Shown piece by piece: positions 7,625-16,771 of a DNA stretch of 64,000 nt. The notes below the pieces were generated by a model that saw only the letters and a program-made list of their open reading frames with translations, searched no databases and was not told the origin of the DNA. The DNA is taken from positions 370,927 through 434,926 of the forward strand of contig CAWGWC010000009.1 in NCBI GenBank assembly GCA_963826165.1. The letters run 5' to 3'. Every line of letters starts with the position of its first letter. The first letter of the stretch is position 1. This DNA comes from JACVRW01 sp963826165 (GTDB taxonomy: Bacteria > Actinomycetota > Thermoleophilia > Solirubrobacterales > Thermoleophilaceae). The position numbers and the translations under genes were made by a program.

Positions 7625-9985
7625 ATGACTCGGCGCGTGCCCGCCCGCCTCGCTCTGCTGGTTGCAGTGCTCGTGTTGCTGCCCGGAAGCGCGTCGGCCG
7701 GCACGGGAGACGAGCTCGGACGCGAGGGACGCGTGATCGGGTACCCGGTGCAGGGCAACGGCGGCGCCACGGCGGTGGTCACGAATGTGCCCTTCAACAT
7801 CCGCTTCTTCGATCGCGGACGCGGAGTGCTCGGCGAGGTGGGGTCCTTCCGCCGCCCTCCCCGATCGCGCCGGCTGCCGCCGACCCGGGATCCCGAGCCG
7901 TTCACGCTCGACCGTGAGCCCGACCGAGCGGTGTACGCGCCGCTCACCTTTGAGGTCGGCAGCGAGCGGATCGCCCAGTGGAACGCCGGCTTCTGGAACG
8001 GGAACCTGCTGTTCTCGCGCCGGTCGGGCACGGTCCATTCCGCGCGCCGGTTGCTGTCGGTGCGCCGCAGCGGTCGCGGCGCGCGCTTCGTGGTCTCCAC
8101 CACCGACGGCGACCGCCGGCTGGTGGTGCGCGTCACGCCCGATCGGGGCCGGGCCTTCCGGGTGAGGGTTCGTCCCCGGCCGGCCACGGGCGTGATCACC
8201 ATGGGCGACTCCTTCCGCAGCCCGCGGGACGAGGGCTTCCACGGCTTCGGAGGCCGCCACGGCGAGACCGACAAGCGCGGCCAGAAGCTCTACGGCTGGA
8301 CCTCGCAGGAGAGCTTCGGCGGCGAGGCCACGCTCTCCCAGACCCAACTTCTGCCGTCGCTGATCGAGGACGGCACCGACTACGGCATCGGGGACCTCGG
8401 CCCGCTGGCGCAGGTGCCGCAGGACCTGCCCGGCGGCTTCGAGCGCTATCTCGTGCCCACCGGCCGCAACGGCGCCTACTACCCGCAGGCCCAGTTCGTG
8501 TCCTCACGTGGCTACGGATTCATGCTCAACCAGACCGAGCTGTCGCGCTGGCGGATGGCCAACGACCGCCCGGGTGCGTGGCAGGTTCAGGCGTCGGCGC
8601 GACGCCTCGACTACACCGTCGTGCTCGGCCGCCGCCCCGCCGATGCCGTGCGAGGGCTGACCGCGATCGGCGGGCGTCACCGGCTGCCTCCGGCCTGGGC
8701 CCAGGGCAGCATTCTGTGGCGCGCCGTTCAGGTGCCCGCCCTGCCCGGCCTGCCGGCAGTGGAGACCGCCGCCACCTACCGGGCCAAGATCGAGCGCGAT
8801 CTGGTGGACATGGAGCGCTACGGGATTCGGCCGTCCGGCTACGCCTTCGAGGGCTGGGCGCTGCTCGGCCTCGATTACGTGCGCAGCGTGATCACGAGGC
8901 TCCGGCGCCGCGGGATACGGGCGATCCTCTACCACCGCGCCTACGTCTCCCAGGACGCGCTCAGCACCCAGCCGCCGGGCGACTTCGAGGAGACGCAGAG
9001 GCTCGGCCTGGTGGCCAAGACGGCAAGCGGCGCGCCCTACCTCTTCGGGAGCAACGGGGGCAGTCCGGCCACCATCCTCGACTTCACCAACCCGAGGACC
9101 GTGGCCTGGTGGCGCAAGCGGATCGAGTTGACCCTCGACCTGGGCGCTTCCGGGTTCATGCAGGACTTCGGTGAGCAGGTGCAGACGGGGATGCGCTTCG
9201 CCGACGGCAGCACCGGCCGGACGATGCACAACCGCTACCCCGTGCTCTGGCACCGGATCAGCCGCCGGATCGTGGACGACTACGCGCGCCGCAAGGGGCT
9301 GAAGGACCCGATCTGGTTCTTCACCCGGGCGGGCTACAGCGGCCGCCCCGGAAGCGCGGCCTACGAGATGAGCAACTTCCCCGGCGACGAGACCACCGAG
9401 TGGAGCGCCGGATCGGGCCTGCGCTCGCAGGCCCCGGACATGCTCAACCGCGCGGTGGGGGGCGCCTACGGGTTCACCACCGACATCGGGGGCTACATCG
9501 ATCTCACCGACGGTCCCCCCGACGCCGAGCTGTTCACCCGCTGGAGCGAATGGGCCGCCCTCACGCCGTACTTCCGCGTGCACAACTCGGCGATCGGCGG
9601 CACGCGCATGCCGTGGGCCTACGGCGAGCCGACCCTGCAGCGCTGGAAGGCGCTGGCCGCGCTGCACAGGCGCGCGGTGCCGCTCATGCGCCGCCTGTGG
9701 CGCGAGGCCCGGCGCACCGGCATTCCGATCACGAGGCCGCTGTGGCTCGCCTACCCGGGCGACCGCCGCGCCCGCGCTCAGGACCAGCAGTGGATGCTGG
9801 GACCCGACGTGCTGGTGGCGCCCGTGGTGGAGGAGGGGGCCCGCTCTCGGCGGGTCTATCTCCCGCGCGGCTGCTGGCACCTGCGCGGCCGGGGCAAACG
9901 TGCCTGCGGGCCTCGCACCGTGAGGGTGGCGGCCCCGCTCGGAGAGCTGCCGTACTTCGTGCGCGCGGGCACCCGGCCGTTCTGA
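7625..9985 (+). CDS. GH31 family alpha-glycosidase, secreted
   Basis: A 786-residue protein. A signal peptide (RLALLVAVLVLLPGSASA) is followed by the GH31 N-terminal beta domain (GFHGFGGRHGETDKRG) and the catalytic barrel. The nucleophile is in GFMQDFGEQ (about residue 515) and the acid/base in NFPGDETTEW (about 587). TTDIGGYID and FRVHNSAIGG are conserved barrel segments. Length is normal for the family. The substrate cannot be fixed from sequence. It is paralogous to the preceding GH31 gene and probably co-transcribed, so the pair may split related alpha-glycosides outside the cell. Confidence 0.9.
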   Translation: MTRRVPARLALLVAVLVLLPGSASAGTGDELGREGRVIGYPVQGNGGATAVVTNVPFNIRFFDRGRGVLGEVGSFRRPPRSRRLPPTRDPEPFTLDREPDRAVYAPLTFEVGSERIAQWNAGFWNGNLLFSRRSGTVHSARRLLSVRRSGRGARFVVSTTDGDRRLVVRVTPDRGRAFRVRVRPRPATGVITMGDSFRSPRDEGFHGFGGRHGETDKRGQKLYGWTSQESFGGEATLSQTQLLPSLIEDGTDYGIGDLGPLAQVPQDLPGGFERYLVPTGRNGAYYPQAQFVSSRGYGFMLNQTELSRWRMANDRPGAWQVQASARRLDYTVVLGRRPADAVRGLTAIGGRHRLPPAWAQGSILWRAVQVPALPGLPAVETAATYRAKIERDLVDMERYGIRPSGYAFEGWALLGLDYVRSVITRLRRRGIRAILYHRAYVSQDALSTQPPGDFEETQRLGLVAKTASGAPYLFGSNGGSPATILDFTNPRTVAWWRKRIELTLDLGASGFMQDFGEQVQTGMRFADGSTGRTMHNRYPVLWHRISRRIVDDYARRKGLKDPIWFFTRAGYSGRPGSAAYEMSNFPGDETTEWSAGSGLRSQAPDMLNRAVGGAYGFTTDIGGYIDLTDGPPDAELFTRWSEWAALTPYFRVHNSAIGGTRMPWAYGEPTLQRWKALAALHRRAVPLMRRLWREARRTGIPITRPLWLAYPGDRRARAQDQQWMLGPDVLVAPVVEEGARSRRVYLPRGCWHLRGRGKRACGPRTVRVAAPLGELPYFVRAGTRPF

Positions 9986-10064
9986 GCCGGCGGGGACAAC
10001 CGGAAACCGCAGGATCCGCTGCAGCGGGAAGGGAGGCCCGGCCGGGGCGCCGAACTGCCTCTCG

Positions 10065-10523
10065 ATGCCTCGCCACCTACTCGCAGCCCTTGCTCTCGTC
10101 GCCGTCCTCGTCTTCGCCCTGGCCGCGCCCGCGCTCGCCCAGGAGGAGCAGCCCACGCCACCCGGCGGGGAGCCTCAGCCCGGCGCACCACAGGAGCCGC
10201 CCGCGGATCCCGGTCAGCCGGAGACACCGGGGACGACCGGCGGCGAGGCGCCGGCCACAGGCGGCGGTTCGCTCCCCTACACGGGCCTCGAAGCGCTCTG
10301 GATCGCCCTCGCCGGCATCGCCCTGCTCCTGGCCGGCGCGCGCCTGCGGGTGCTCACACGCCTCCGCGAGGCGGTGCGCCGCTATCGCGCGCCGAAGAGC
10401 GCGCTACAGGATTCGCTCGAGCAGCTCCGCGCGGCGGGTGCTGAGGAGGAGCGGCGCGCCACCCACGGCCCGCCTCCGGTGGAGCCGAGCACGCCGGGCG
10501 CGCGCCGCATGGCCGAGCTCTAG
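10065..10523 (+). CDS. exported Pro-rich membrane protein with an internal LPYTG motif
   Basis: A 152-residue protein: signal peptide, a Pro/Gly/Glu-rich linker (about residues 26-72), then LPYTG, a hydrophobic segment (LEALWIALAGIALLLAG) and basic residues. That order is the sortase cell-wall-sorting layout. Here, however, about 60 more residues follow the basic tail, where true sortase substrates end. It may therefore simply be a membrane protein. No sortase gene is seen in the window. It follows the GH31 pair by 79 bp on the same strand. Confidence 0.65.
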   Translation: MPRHLLAALALVAVLVFALAAPALAQEEQPTPPGGEPQPGAPQEPPADPGQPETPGTTGGEAPATGGGSLPYTGLEALWIALAGIALLLAGARLRVLTRLREAVRRYRAPKSALQDSLEQLRAAGAEEERRATHGPPPVEPSTPGARRMAEL

Positions 10524-10537
10524 ACGGCTGGTTCCGC

Positions 10538-11068
10538 TCAGGCGGCCAGCGCGTCGGCCACTTCGCCGCGCGAGCGGTGCAGGCGGCTCATCACGGTCCC
10601 GATGGGGAGCTGGAGGCTCTTCGCGGCCTCGGCGTAGCTGAGTCCGGCCACGTCCACGGCGGCGATCACGTCGCGCTTCTCCTCGGGGAGCGCCTTGATG
10701 ACGCCGTAGACCTCACCGGCGAGCAGCCGGGCCTCCGGATCGGCGCTGCCGCGGGCGTCCTGCGGCTCGAACTCGTCGATGCCGACCGCCGGCCGCCTGC
10801 GGCTCTCGCTGGCCATGTGGTTGGCCAGCACGTTGCGCAGGGTCCGGGCGAGATACGAGTAGTCGTCGTCGCCGTGGAGGTAGCGCGGCCGGGCCAGGAT
10901 CCGTACGTAGGTCTCCTGCACCACGTCGTCGGCGACGTGGGGGGACGGGCACACCGCGCGGGCCAGCCGGCGAAGGCGCGGCAGGTGGGAAGCGGCGTCG
11001 TGGGGATCGAGTTGCCGGCGGGCGGCGGGGGTGGCGTCCTGGTCGAACGCGGGGGCCTTGCTGATCAT
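10538..11068 (-). CDS. ECF-type RNA polymerase sigma factor
   Basis: A 176-residue protein from ATG 11068, with GGAG upstream. Region 2 is seen in RRLARAVCPSPHVADDVVQETYVRIL and YLARTLRNVLANH. Region 4 is seen in LPEEKRDVIAAVDVAGLSYAEAAKSL followed by GTVMSRLHRSR. The size is normal for a group 4 sigma factor. No anti-sigma gene is adjacent on this strand, so the control mechanism is open. It faces away from the large LuxR regulator across a 153-bp divergent gap. Confidence 0.88.
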   Translation of the reverse strand: MISKAPAFDQDATPAARRQLDPHDAASHLPRLRRLARAVCPSPHVADDVVQETYVRILARPRYLHGDDDYSYLARTLRNVLANHMASESRRRPAVGIDEFEPQDARGSADPEARLLAGEVYGVIKALPEEKRDVIAAVDVAGLSYAEAAKSLQLPIGTVMSRLHRSRGEVADALAA

Positions 11069-11221
11069 GAGCGAGTCTCCGTCGTTGGGGTGCCTCGCAA
11101 AGCTCGCCGACCAGCGCCGCCGGGCATACCCGGTAAACCCCCGGGTGACCACCGGATCTCACCCAGGGGTCGATCCCGGGGGGACCGGGGTTCAGACCCC
11201 TCTGCGGACTAGACTGCGCCT

Positions 11222-14029
11222 GTGCAGTTGGTCGGCCGCGAGAAGGAGCTCGCCGCCGTCGAGCGTGCTGTGAGGGACGCCCAGGAGGGCTCCAGCAGGG
11301 CTCTCGGCCTTCTCGGCGAGGCGGGCATTGGCAAGAGCGCGCTCCTCATCGCGGCTCGCGAGCAGTCGCGGGACGGCGGAATGCTGGTGCTCGAGGGGAG
11401 AGGAGCCGAGCACGAGCAGGACGTGCCCTTCGGTCTCGTGGTCGACGCTCTCGATGATCACGTGGCCTCTCTTCACCCCCGGCGGGTGGAGTCGCTCGGG
11501 CCGGACCTCGGGGCGGTGTTGCCGGCCGCCGCCGCCCACACGGGCGCGTTGCCGGCCAGCGAGACGAGCGCGGCTGAGCGCTTTCGCTACCACCGGGCCC
11601 TGCGGGCGCTGATCGAGATGCTGGCCCGTGAGCGGCCGGTCACGCTGCTCCTGGATGACCTGCACTGGGCCGACGACGCCTCGATCGAGCTCGTGCTCCA
11701 CCTGCTGCGCCGACCTCCGCGCTCACCCCATCTGCTCGCCTTCGCGCTGAGGCCGCTCGATCCGGCTCCGCGGCTGCTCGACGCCGCCCGCGCCGCCCCG
11801 GCGTGGACCCACCTGCAGCTCGAGCCGCTCGACCGAGAGTCGTCGCTGGAACTGGTCGACGATCTCGCCGACCCCGACCTGCGCGAGCGAGTGGTGCGCG
11901 ACGCCGGGGGCAACCCTCTCTTCCTGCAGGAGCTCACTCGGGCCGCCCGCCAGCCCGGTGACGAGCTGCCGGCCACTCTGCTGGCTGCGGTGCAGCTCGA
12001 GGTGGGCACGCTGCCACGGGCGACCCGCATGCTGCTGGACGGCGCGGCCGTGGCCGGTGACCGCTTCGACCCGGAGCTGGCGGCCGAGGCCGGCGGTCTG
12101 GCGCCTGGTGACGCGCTGGTTTTGCTCGATCGCCTCGTGGCCGCGGACCTCGTCCGCTCCACCGGGGGCGGACGAGCCTTCCGCTTCCGTCATCCGCTGG
12201 TGCGCCGCGCGGTTTACGACGCCGCCCCTCCCGCGTGGCGGCTGGCGGCACACGAGCGGGCGGCCGAGGCGCTGGAGAAGCGCGGGGCGGCCGCCGCGCT
12301 GCGCGCCTACCACGTCGAGCAGTCGGCCAAGCCCGGTGACGAGGCGGCCATCGCCCTGCTGTCCGAGGCCGCCGCGGCAGCCACCGACACGGCGCCGGTC
12401 ACCGCCGCGCGCTGGTACGCCGCGGCCGAGCGCCTGCTGCCCGACGGCGAGCCGCTGCGCCACGCCATGCTCCTTGGCCCCCGTGCCCTCGCGCTGGCCA
12501 GCGCCGGTCGGCTGGAGGAGAGCCACGAGTCGCTGGTGCGGGTGCTGGACCTGCTGCCCAAGGAGCCGACCCCTCAGAGGCTGGCCCTCGTGGCGGCATG
12601 CGCGGGCCTCGAGGGGGTGCTGGGCCGTCACGCCGAGGCCAAGCGCCGCCTGCTCGCCGCCCTCGAGGACGCTCCCCCCGACGGCCGGGCCGCGCTCGCG
12701 CTCGAGATGGCCGTGGGCGCCTTCTGGCGCGGCGACTCGTCCGACATGCGCGAATGGGCCGAGCACGCCGCCGAGGCGGCGGGGGACGACTCGGTGCTGG
12801 CGGCGAGCGCCGGAGGCCTGGGTGCTCTGGGCGCGCTGTGGCAGGGCGATCCCGACGCCGCCTACGCGACCCTCGACGATGCGGCCGCCGTGTACCGCGC
12901 GGCCGACGACGACGCGCTCGCGGCCCGCCTCGACGTGGCCCGCAACCTCGGCATCATGGAGATGCACGCCGAGCGCTTCGCCGACGCCGAGGCCACGGGC
13001 GCCCGCGCGGCCGAGATCGCTCGCCGAACGCGCCAGGGCCACGCGCTGGTCCCTCTGCTGATCGTGAGGGCGATGGCGCTGGTCAACCTGCTCGATCTGA
13101 AGAGCGCGCTGCGCGAGGCCGAGGCGGCCGAGGAGGGCGCCCGGCTGCAGGGTGTCCCGCACCTGCTCCAGTACGCGCTGTGGGAGAAGGCGGTGGTGCA
13201 CCACTTCCGCGGCGAGGCGCTCGAGGCGGAGCGTGCCGGGGCCGAGTTCTGGGAGTTGCTGCCGCGGCTCGAGCCGAGCGACCTCACGCGCACCGGGAGC
13301 TGCAGCGTGGCCGCCCTCAGCGCCGCGGAGGATCCGGAGCGCTGCATCGCCGACATGCTCGAGGCGGCCGGCACCCGCGTGGAGGACGCCAACCCCACCT
13401 GGAGCACCTGGCTCCTGCTGGTGCTCACGCGAGCGGGGATCGCCGCGGGCCGGCTCGACGAGGCCGACGACTGGGCCACCCGCGCCGTCGATCACGCCGC
13501 GGCCCTGCGGCTGCCCGCGGGCCAGGTGCGCGGCGCAATGGCCCGCGCCGAGGTGCTGCTGGCGCGCGATCAGGCGGCCGAGGCGGCCGACCTCGCGCTC
13601 GAGGCGGTGGCCACAGGCGACCGCGTGGGCGCGCCCCGCGACGCCGTGGAGGCCCGCCTGCTGGCCGGCCGCGCGCTCACGGCGGCCGGGAAGCGCCCCC
13701 AGGCCGTGGACCTGCTCCAGCGCGCCGCCGCCGACGCCACCCGCGGCTGCGCCTTCCAGATCCGCGACGCCGCCGCCGCCGAGCTGCGCACCCTCGGCGT
13801 GCGCCTTCCCACGGCCGGCCGCGCCGGCCAGCAGCGAAACGGCCAGACGGCCCTCAGCAAGCGCGAGCGCGAGATCGCCGAGCTGGTGGCGGAAGGGCGC
13901 TCGAACAAGCAGGTGGCGGCGACACTGTTCCTCAGCGACCGCACGGTCGAGTACCACCTGTCGGCGGTCTACAAGAAGCTCGGGGTGCGGTCGCGCACGC
14001 AGTTGGCGGCGACGCTGGGGCGGGAGTAG
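11222..14029 (+). CDS. large ATPase-LuxR (LAL/MalT-like) transcriptional regulator
   Basis: A 935-residue protein. The N-terminus has an AAA-type ATPase with Walker A GEAGIGKS (32-39) and Walker B LLLDDLHWADD (about 142-152). The middle is a long Ala/Glu-rich helical repeat region of TPR-like character. The C-terminal 60 residues are a LuxR/GerE helix-turn-helix (LSKREREIAELVAEGRSNKQ, then FLSDRTVEYHLSAVYKKLGV). Such proteins bind an inducer, oligomerise with ATP and activate transcription. The start is GTG 11222. The target genes are not evident. Confidence 0.9.
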   Translation: MQLVGREKELAAVERAVRDAQEGSSRALGLLGEAGIGKSALLIAAREQSRDGGMLVLEGRGAEHEQDVPFGLVVDALDDHVASLHPRRVESLGPDLGAVLPAAAAHTGALPASETSAAERFRYHRALRALIEMLARERPVTLLLDDLHWADDASIELVLHLLRRPPRSPHLLAFALRPLDPAPRLLDAARAAPAWTHLQLEPLDRESSLELVDDLADPDLRERVVRDAGGNPLFLQELTRAARQPGDELPATLLAAVQLEVGTLPRATRMLLDGAAVAGDRFDPELAAEAGGLAPGDALVLLDRLVAADLVRSTGGGRAFRFRHPLVRRAVYDAAPPAWRLAAHERAAEALEKRGAAAALRAYHVEQSAKPGDEAAIALLSEAAAAATDTAPVTAARWYAAAERLLPDGEPLRHAMLLGPRALALASAGRLEESHESLVRVLDLLPKEPTPQRLALVAACAGLEGVLGRHAEAKRRLLAALEDAPPDGRAALALEMAVGAFWRGDSSDMREWAEHAAEAAGDDSVLAASAGGLGALGALWQGDPDAAYATLDDAAAVYRAADDDALAARLDVARNLGIMEMHAERFADAEATGARAAEIARRTRQGHALVPLLIVRAMALVNLLDLKSALREAEAAEEGARLQGVPHLLQYALWEKAVVHHFRGEALEAERAGAEFWELLPRLEPSDLTRTGSCSVAALSAAEDPERCIADMLEAAGTRVEDANPTWSTWLLLVLTRAGIAAGRLDEADDWATRAVDHAAALRLPAGQVRGAMARAEVLLARDQAAEAADLALEAVATGDRVGAPRDAVEARLLAGRALTAAGKRPQAVDLLQRAAADATRGCAFQIRDAAAAELRTLGVRLPTAGRAGQQRNGQTALSKREREIAELVAEGRSNKQVAATLFLSDRTVEYHLSAVYKKLGVRSRTQLAATLGRE

Positions 14030-14140
14030 CGGTCGACGCTCCGCGGGGCCGCGGCGCGCTCCGCTCGGTCTTGCGCGGGCCGTCGGCGACTTATTCCCGC
14101 ATGCGTCAACAAGCTCGCCAGGCGCCCGCCCGCCCCGGCA

Positions 14141-15504
14141 TCACGGTCCGAACTCGCCCGCTCCGCCACCTCCTCCGCCGCTCGAGCCTCCGCCACTTGC
14201 GCCGCCTGTGGCGGCACCGGAGCCCCCGGCACCGCTCGAGCCGAAGTCACCCGACGTGGTTGCCACCCCGGCCGCCGGAGCCGTCGCGGCGGTTGAAGCC
14301 GGTGCGTGTCGCCGTGTCCGTCGGCCCGGCGCTTCCCGGCGCGAACTCGTTCGCCGGCTCGGGCCGGCGCTTGGGCGCCTTCGGCTGGGCGCGGGCCGGG
14401 CTGCGGGTGGCCGGCCTCACCGCCTGCGGCGTCACCGGCGCGGCCTGCGTCCGGTCCGTCACCCGTGGGGCACTCACAGCCGGCGCCGTCCGCACGGCCA
14501 CCTGCTTCTCGACACGCCTCGTCTGCCACCTGCGCGGCCTTCGGGCGCGCATCGGCCCGATCACCCCGGCCGCTGACCTGGTCGACGGCCGTGCCGCCGC
14601 CGGCCACCGCCGCGGCCGAAGCGGCCACTGCGGCCAGTTTCTGGCCGGTGGCAAGCTCAGCCACGGCATGCGCGCGCTCGCCCACGTACGCGGCCCGCTG
14701 CTGCGCTATGCCCAGCGCCGACTCGAGCTTCTGCTGGAGCGCGGCGACGACGGACTCGGCCGCTCCGCGCAACCCCTCGCCCGAACCGCCCAGCAACACC
14801 GCGGGCGGCAACAGCTCGGCCACCCGCGCCGGCGCCTCCCGGAACTCCTTCAGCCGCGCGCGGCAGGTGAGGCAGTTCTTGAGGTGCGGCCGCAGCGACG
14901 CCAGGTCCTCCGCCTTCGCCTCGCCGTCGGCCAGCGCCGACAGCGCCGGCGCGTGGCGGTCGCACTCCCCGCCCGCCTGGATCGACTCGAAGCGCCGCAG
15001 AAAGGCCTGGCGGCCCTCGACCAAGAGCCTGTTCACCTTTGTGTAGCTCCAGCCGGTGCGCTCGCAGATCTCGCGGTACGAGTAACCCTCCGCCTTGAGC
15101 AGCATCGCCCGGATCTCGTGGGCCTTCAGCTCGCGCAGCGCCTCCGCGCCCTGGCTCAGGCGTTCGAGCCGCTCGGCCTGGTCGTGGGTGATCGCCGCGG
15201 GAGTGGGGCGATCGCTCAGATGGCCGTCGTCGGTGACCGGGGAGTGGCGTTCACGCTGGCGGCGCAGCGCGAAGCTCTCGTGCTTGACCACCGTCTTGAG
15301 CCAGGGAATGAGCTCGTCCTCGCGCGCGGTCGGCGCCTTGGTGAGCAGGATCTCGAGCCCGCGCTGGTAGGCGTCCTCCGCGTCCTCGGGCGTGGCCGCG
15401 TAGCGACGGGCCGTGGCCATGATCTGGCCACCGTGACGGGTGACGAGCGCCAGCGCGGCCTCGTCGATCTCCCCGCGCCCGGGGCGGCTGCCTCGCGTCC
15501 ACAT
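14141..15504 (-). CDS. sigma-70-like protein with zinc finger, membrane segment and Gly-rich tail (frame broken in tail)
   Basis: From ATG 15504 the protein shows sigma region 2 (ATARRYAATPEDAEDAYQRG, WLKTVVKHESFALRRQRER) and region 4 (GYSYREICERTGWSYTKVNR). A zinc-finger of anti-sigma type follows (LRPHLKNCLTC, pattern HxxxCxxC), then a hydrophobic segment (LAAVAASAAAVAGGG). The Ala/Pro/Thr tail appears to switch frame near 14515 and again near 14300. The last frame gives a Gly/Ser-rich end closing with GEFGP at 14141, an ending I associate with this family in Thermoleophilia. It may fuse sigma and anti-sigma roles at the membrane. The body is secure; the tail is reconstructed. Confidence 0.7.
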
Positions 15505-15562
15505 CTGCACGGCTGAGACGGATGCTGAAGGGCTTCGCCCCCGAGCGCAGCGCCGGAGTTCG

Positions 15563-16771
15563 CTACGTGCGGCTTTTTCCCGCCACCGTGCCCGCCTCCA
15601 GAAGCCGTCCGATTTCGGCGTCGGACAGGTCGAGCAGGCCGCCCAGCACCTCCTCGGTGTGCTCGCCCAGGAGCGGCGCGCGCCGGACCGGCTCACGCGG
15701 GACGGCTGAGAAGTCCAGCGGCGTGCCGGGCATCCGGTAGCTGCCCACGCCCGGGTGCTCCACGTCCTGCCACATCTCGCTCGCCATGCGCGGGTCCTCC
15801 TCCACCAGCTGGCGAAAGGTCTGGTAGATCCCCCACGAGACCCCGGTGCCGTCGAACGCGGACCGGATCTCCGACAGCTCGCGCGACTCGAACCAGGGGC
15901 GCAGGATCGCCGCAATTAGATCGCGGTCCTCGAAGCGCCCGGACTCGGTGTCGAGGTCGACGCCGGTGGCCTCGTTGATCTTCGTCATCTGCTCGTGGGT
16001 GTCGGTCACGTCGAGCAGCGACTGCCATTGGCGGTCGGTGAGCGCGACGACCATGACGTGCCGCTCGTCGCGCGTTACGAAGTCGTGGCCGAAGGCGCCG
16101 TAGAGGTAGTTGCCGTCTCGCCGCGGCGAGTCGGTGGCCTCCAGCTGGGCCTGGGCGACGCGGCCGAGGTGACCGGTCACCGCGAAGGCGACGTCGGAGA
16201 GGGCGGTCTCCACCAGCTGCCCCTCTCCGGTTCGGGTGCGATGACGGTCCGCGGCCAGCAGGCCGATGGCGGCCAGCTCGCCCATCGCGATGTCCCACGC
16301 CGGCAGCACGGAGTTGAGGGGCTCGGTGAGGTTGCGCGGGCCGGTGGCCCAGGGGAAGCCGGTAGCCGGATTGACCGTGTAGTCGACCTCGCTCGACCCG
16401 TCGCGGTTGCCCTTGAGATGGACCATGATCAGGTCCTCGCGACGAGCTCGCAGGGTGTCGTAGCCGAGCCAGCCGCGGGCCGGGAAGTTCGTGAGGAACG
16501 CTCCCGCCGCGGCGATCACCTCCGAGACGAGCTCGCGCCCCTCCTCCGAGCGGAGGTTCACCCGCAGGGAGCGCTTGCCCTTGTTGAGACCGGCCCAGAA
16601 CAGTGACTGCCCGTTCTCGGCCAGCGGCCAGCGCGTGTGGTCGAGCCCGCCGCCCAGGTCGTCGAAGCGGATGACGTCGGCGCCGAGCTGGGCCAGCGTC
16701 ATCCCTCCCAGTGGCGCTGCCACGTAGGCCGAGCCCTCCACCACGGTCAGCCCTTCGAGCACTCCCGTCAT
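15563..16771 (-). CDS. family III CoA transferase (CaiB/BaiF), possible mesaconyl-CoA transferase
   Basis: A 402-residue protein with class III CoA-transferase features: LEGLTVVEGSAYVAAPLGG at the N-terminus, LAQLGADVIRFDD, a WAGLNKGKRSLRVNL segment and FLTNFPARG. The length and the partner gene fit mesaconyl-CoA C1-C4 CoA transferase (Mct) of the 3-hydroxypropionate bicycle, but many class III transferases look alike. Its ATG overlaps the stop of the lyase/hydratase gene (ATGA), so the two are translationally coupled. Confidence 0.8.
   Translation of the reverse strand: MTGVLEGLTVVEGSAYVAAPLGGMTLAQLGADVIRFDDLGGGLDHTRWPLAENGQSLFWAGLNKGKRSLRVNLRSEEGRELVSEVIAAAGAFLTNFPARGWLGYDTLRARREDLIMVHLKGNRDGSSEVDYTVNPATGFPWATGPRNLTEPLNSVLPAWDIAMGELAAIGLLAADRHRTRTGEGQLVETALSDVAFAVTGHLGRVAQAQLEATDSPRRDGNYLYGAFGHDFVTRDERHVMVVALTDRQWQSLLDVTDTHEQMTKINEATGVDLDTESGRFEDRDLIAAILRPWFESRELSEIRSAFDGTGVSWGIYQTFRQLVEEDPRMASEMWQDVEHPGVGSYRMPGTPLDFSAVPREPVRRAPLLGEHTEEVLGGLLDLSDAEIGRLLEAGTVAGKSRT

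Noticed and set aside
10065..10523. Firm call as a sortase substrate
   Set aside because: The 60-residue tail after the membrane segment is atypical and no sortase gene is in the window.
14030..14140. Separate small gene between the LuxR regulator and the sigma-like gene
   Set aside because: The frames here are continuations of neighbouring shadows; the GEFGP end of the sigma-like tail stops at 14141.
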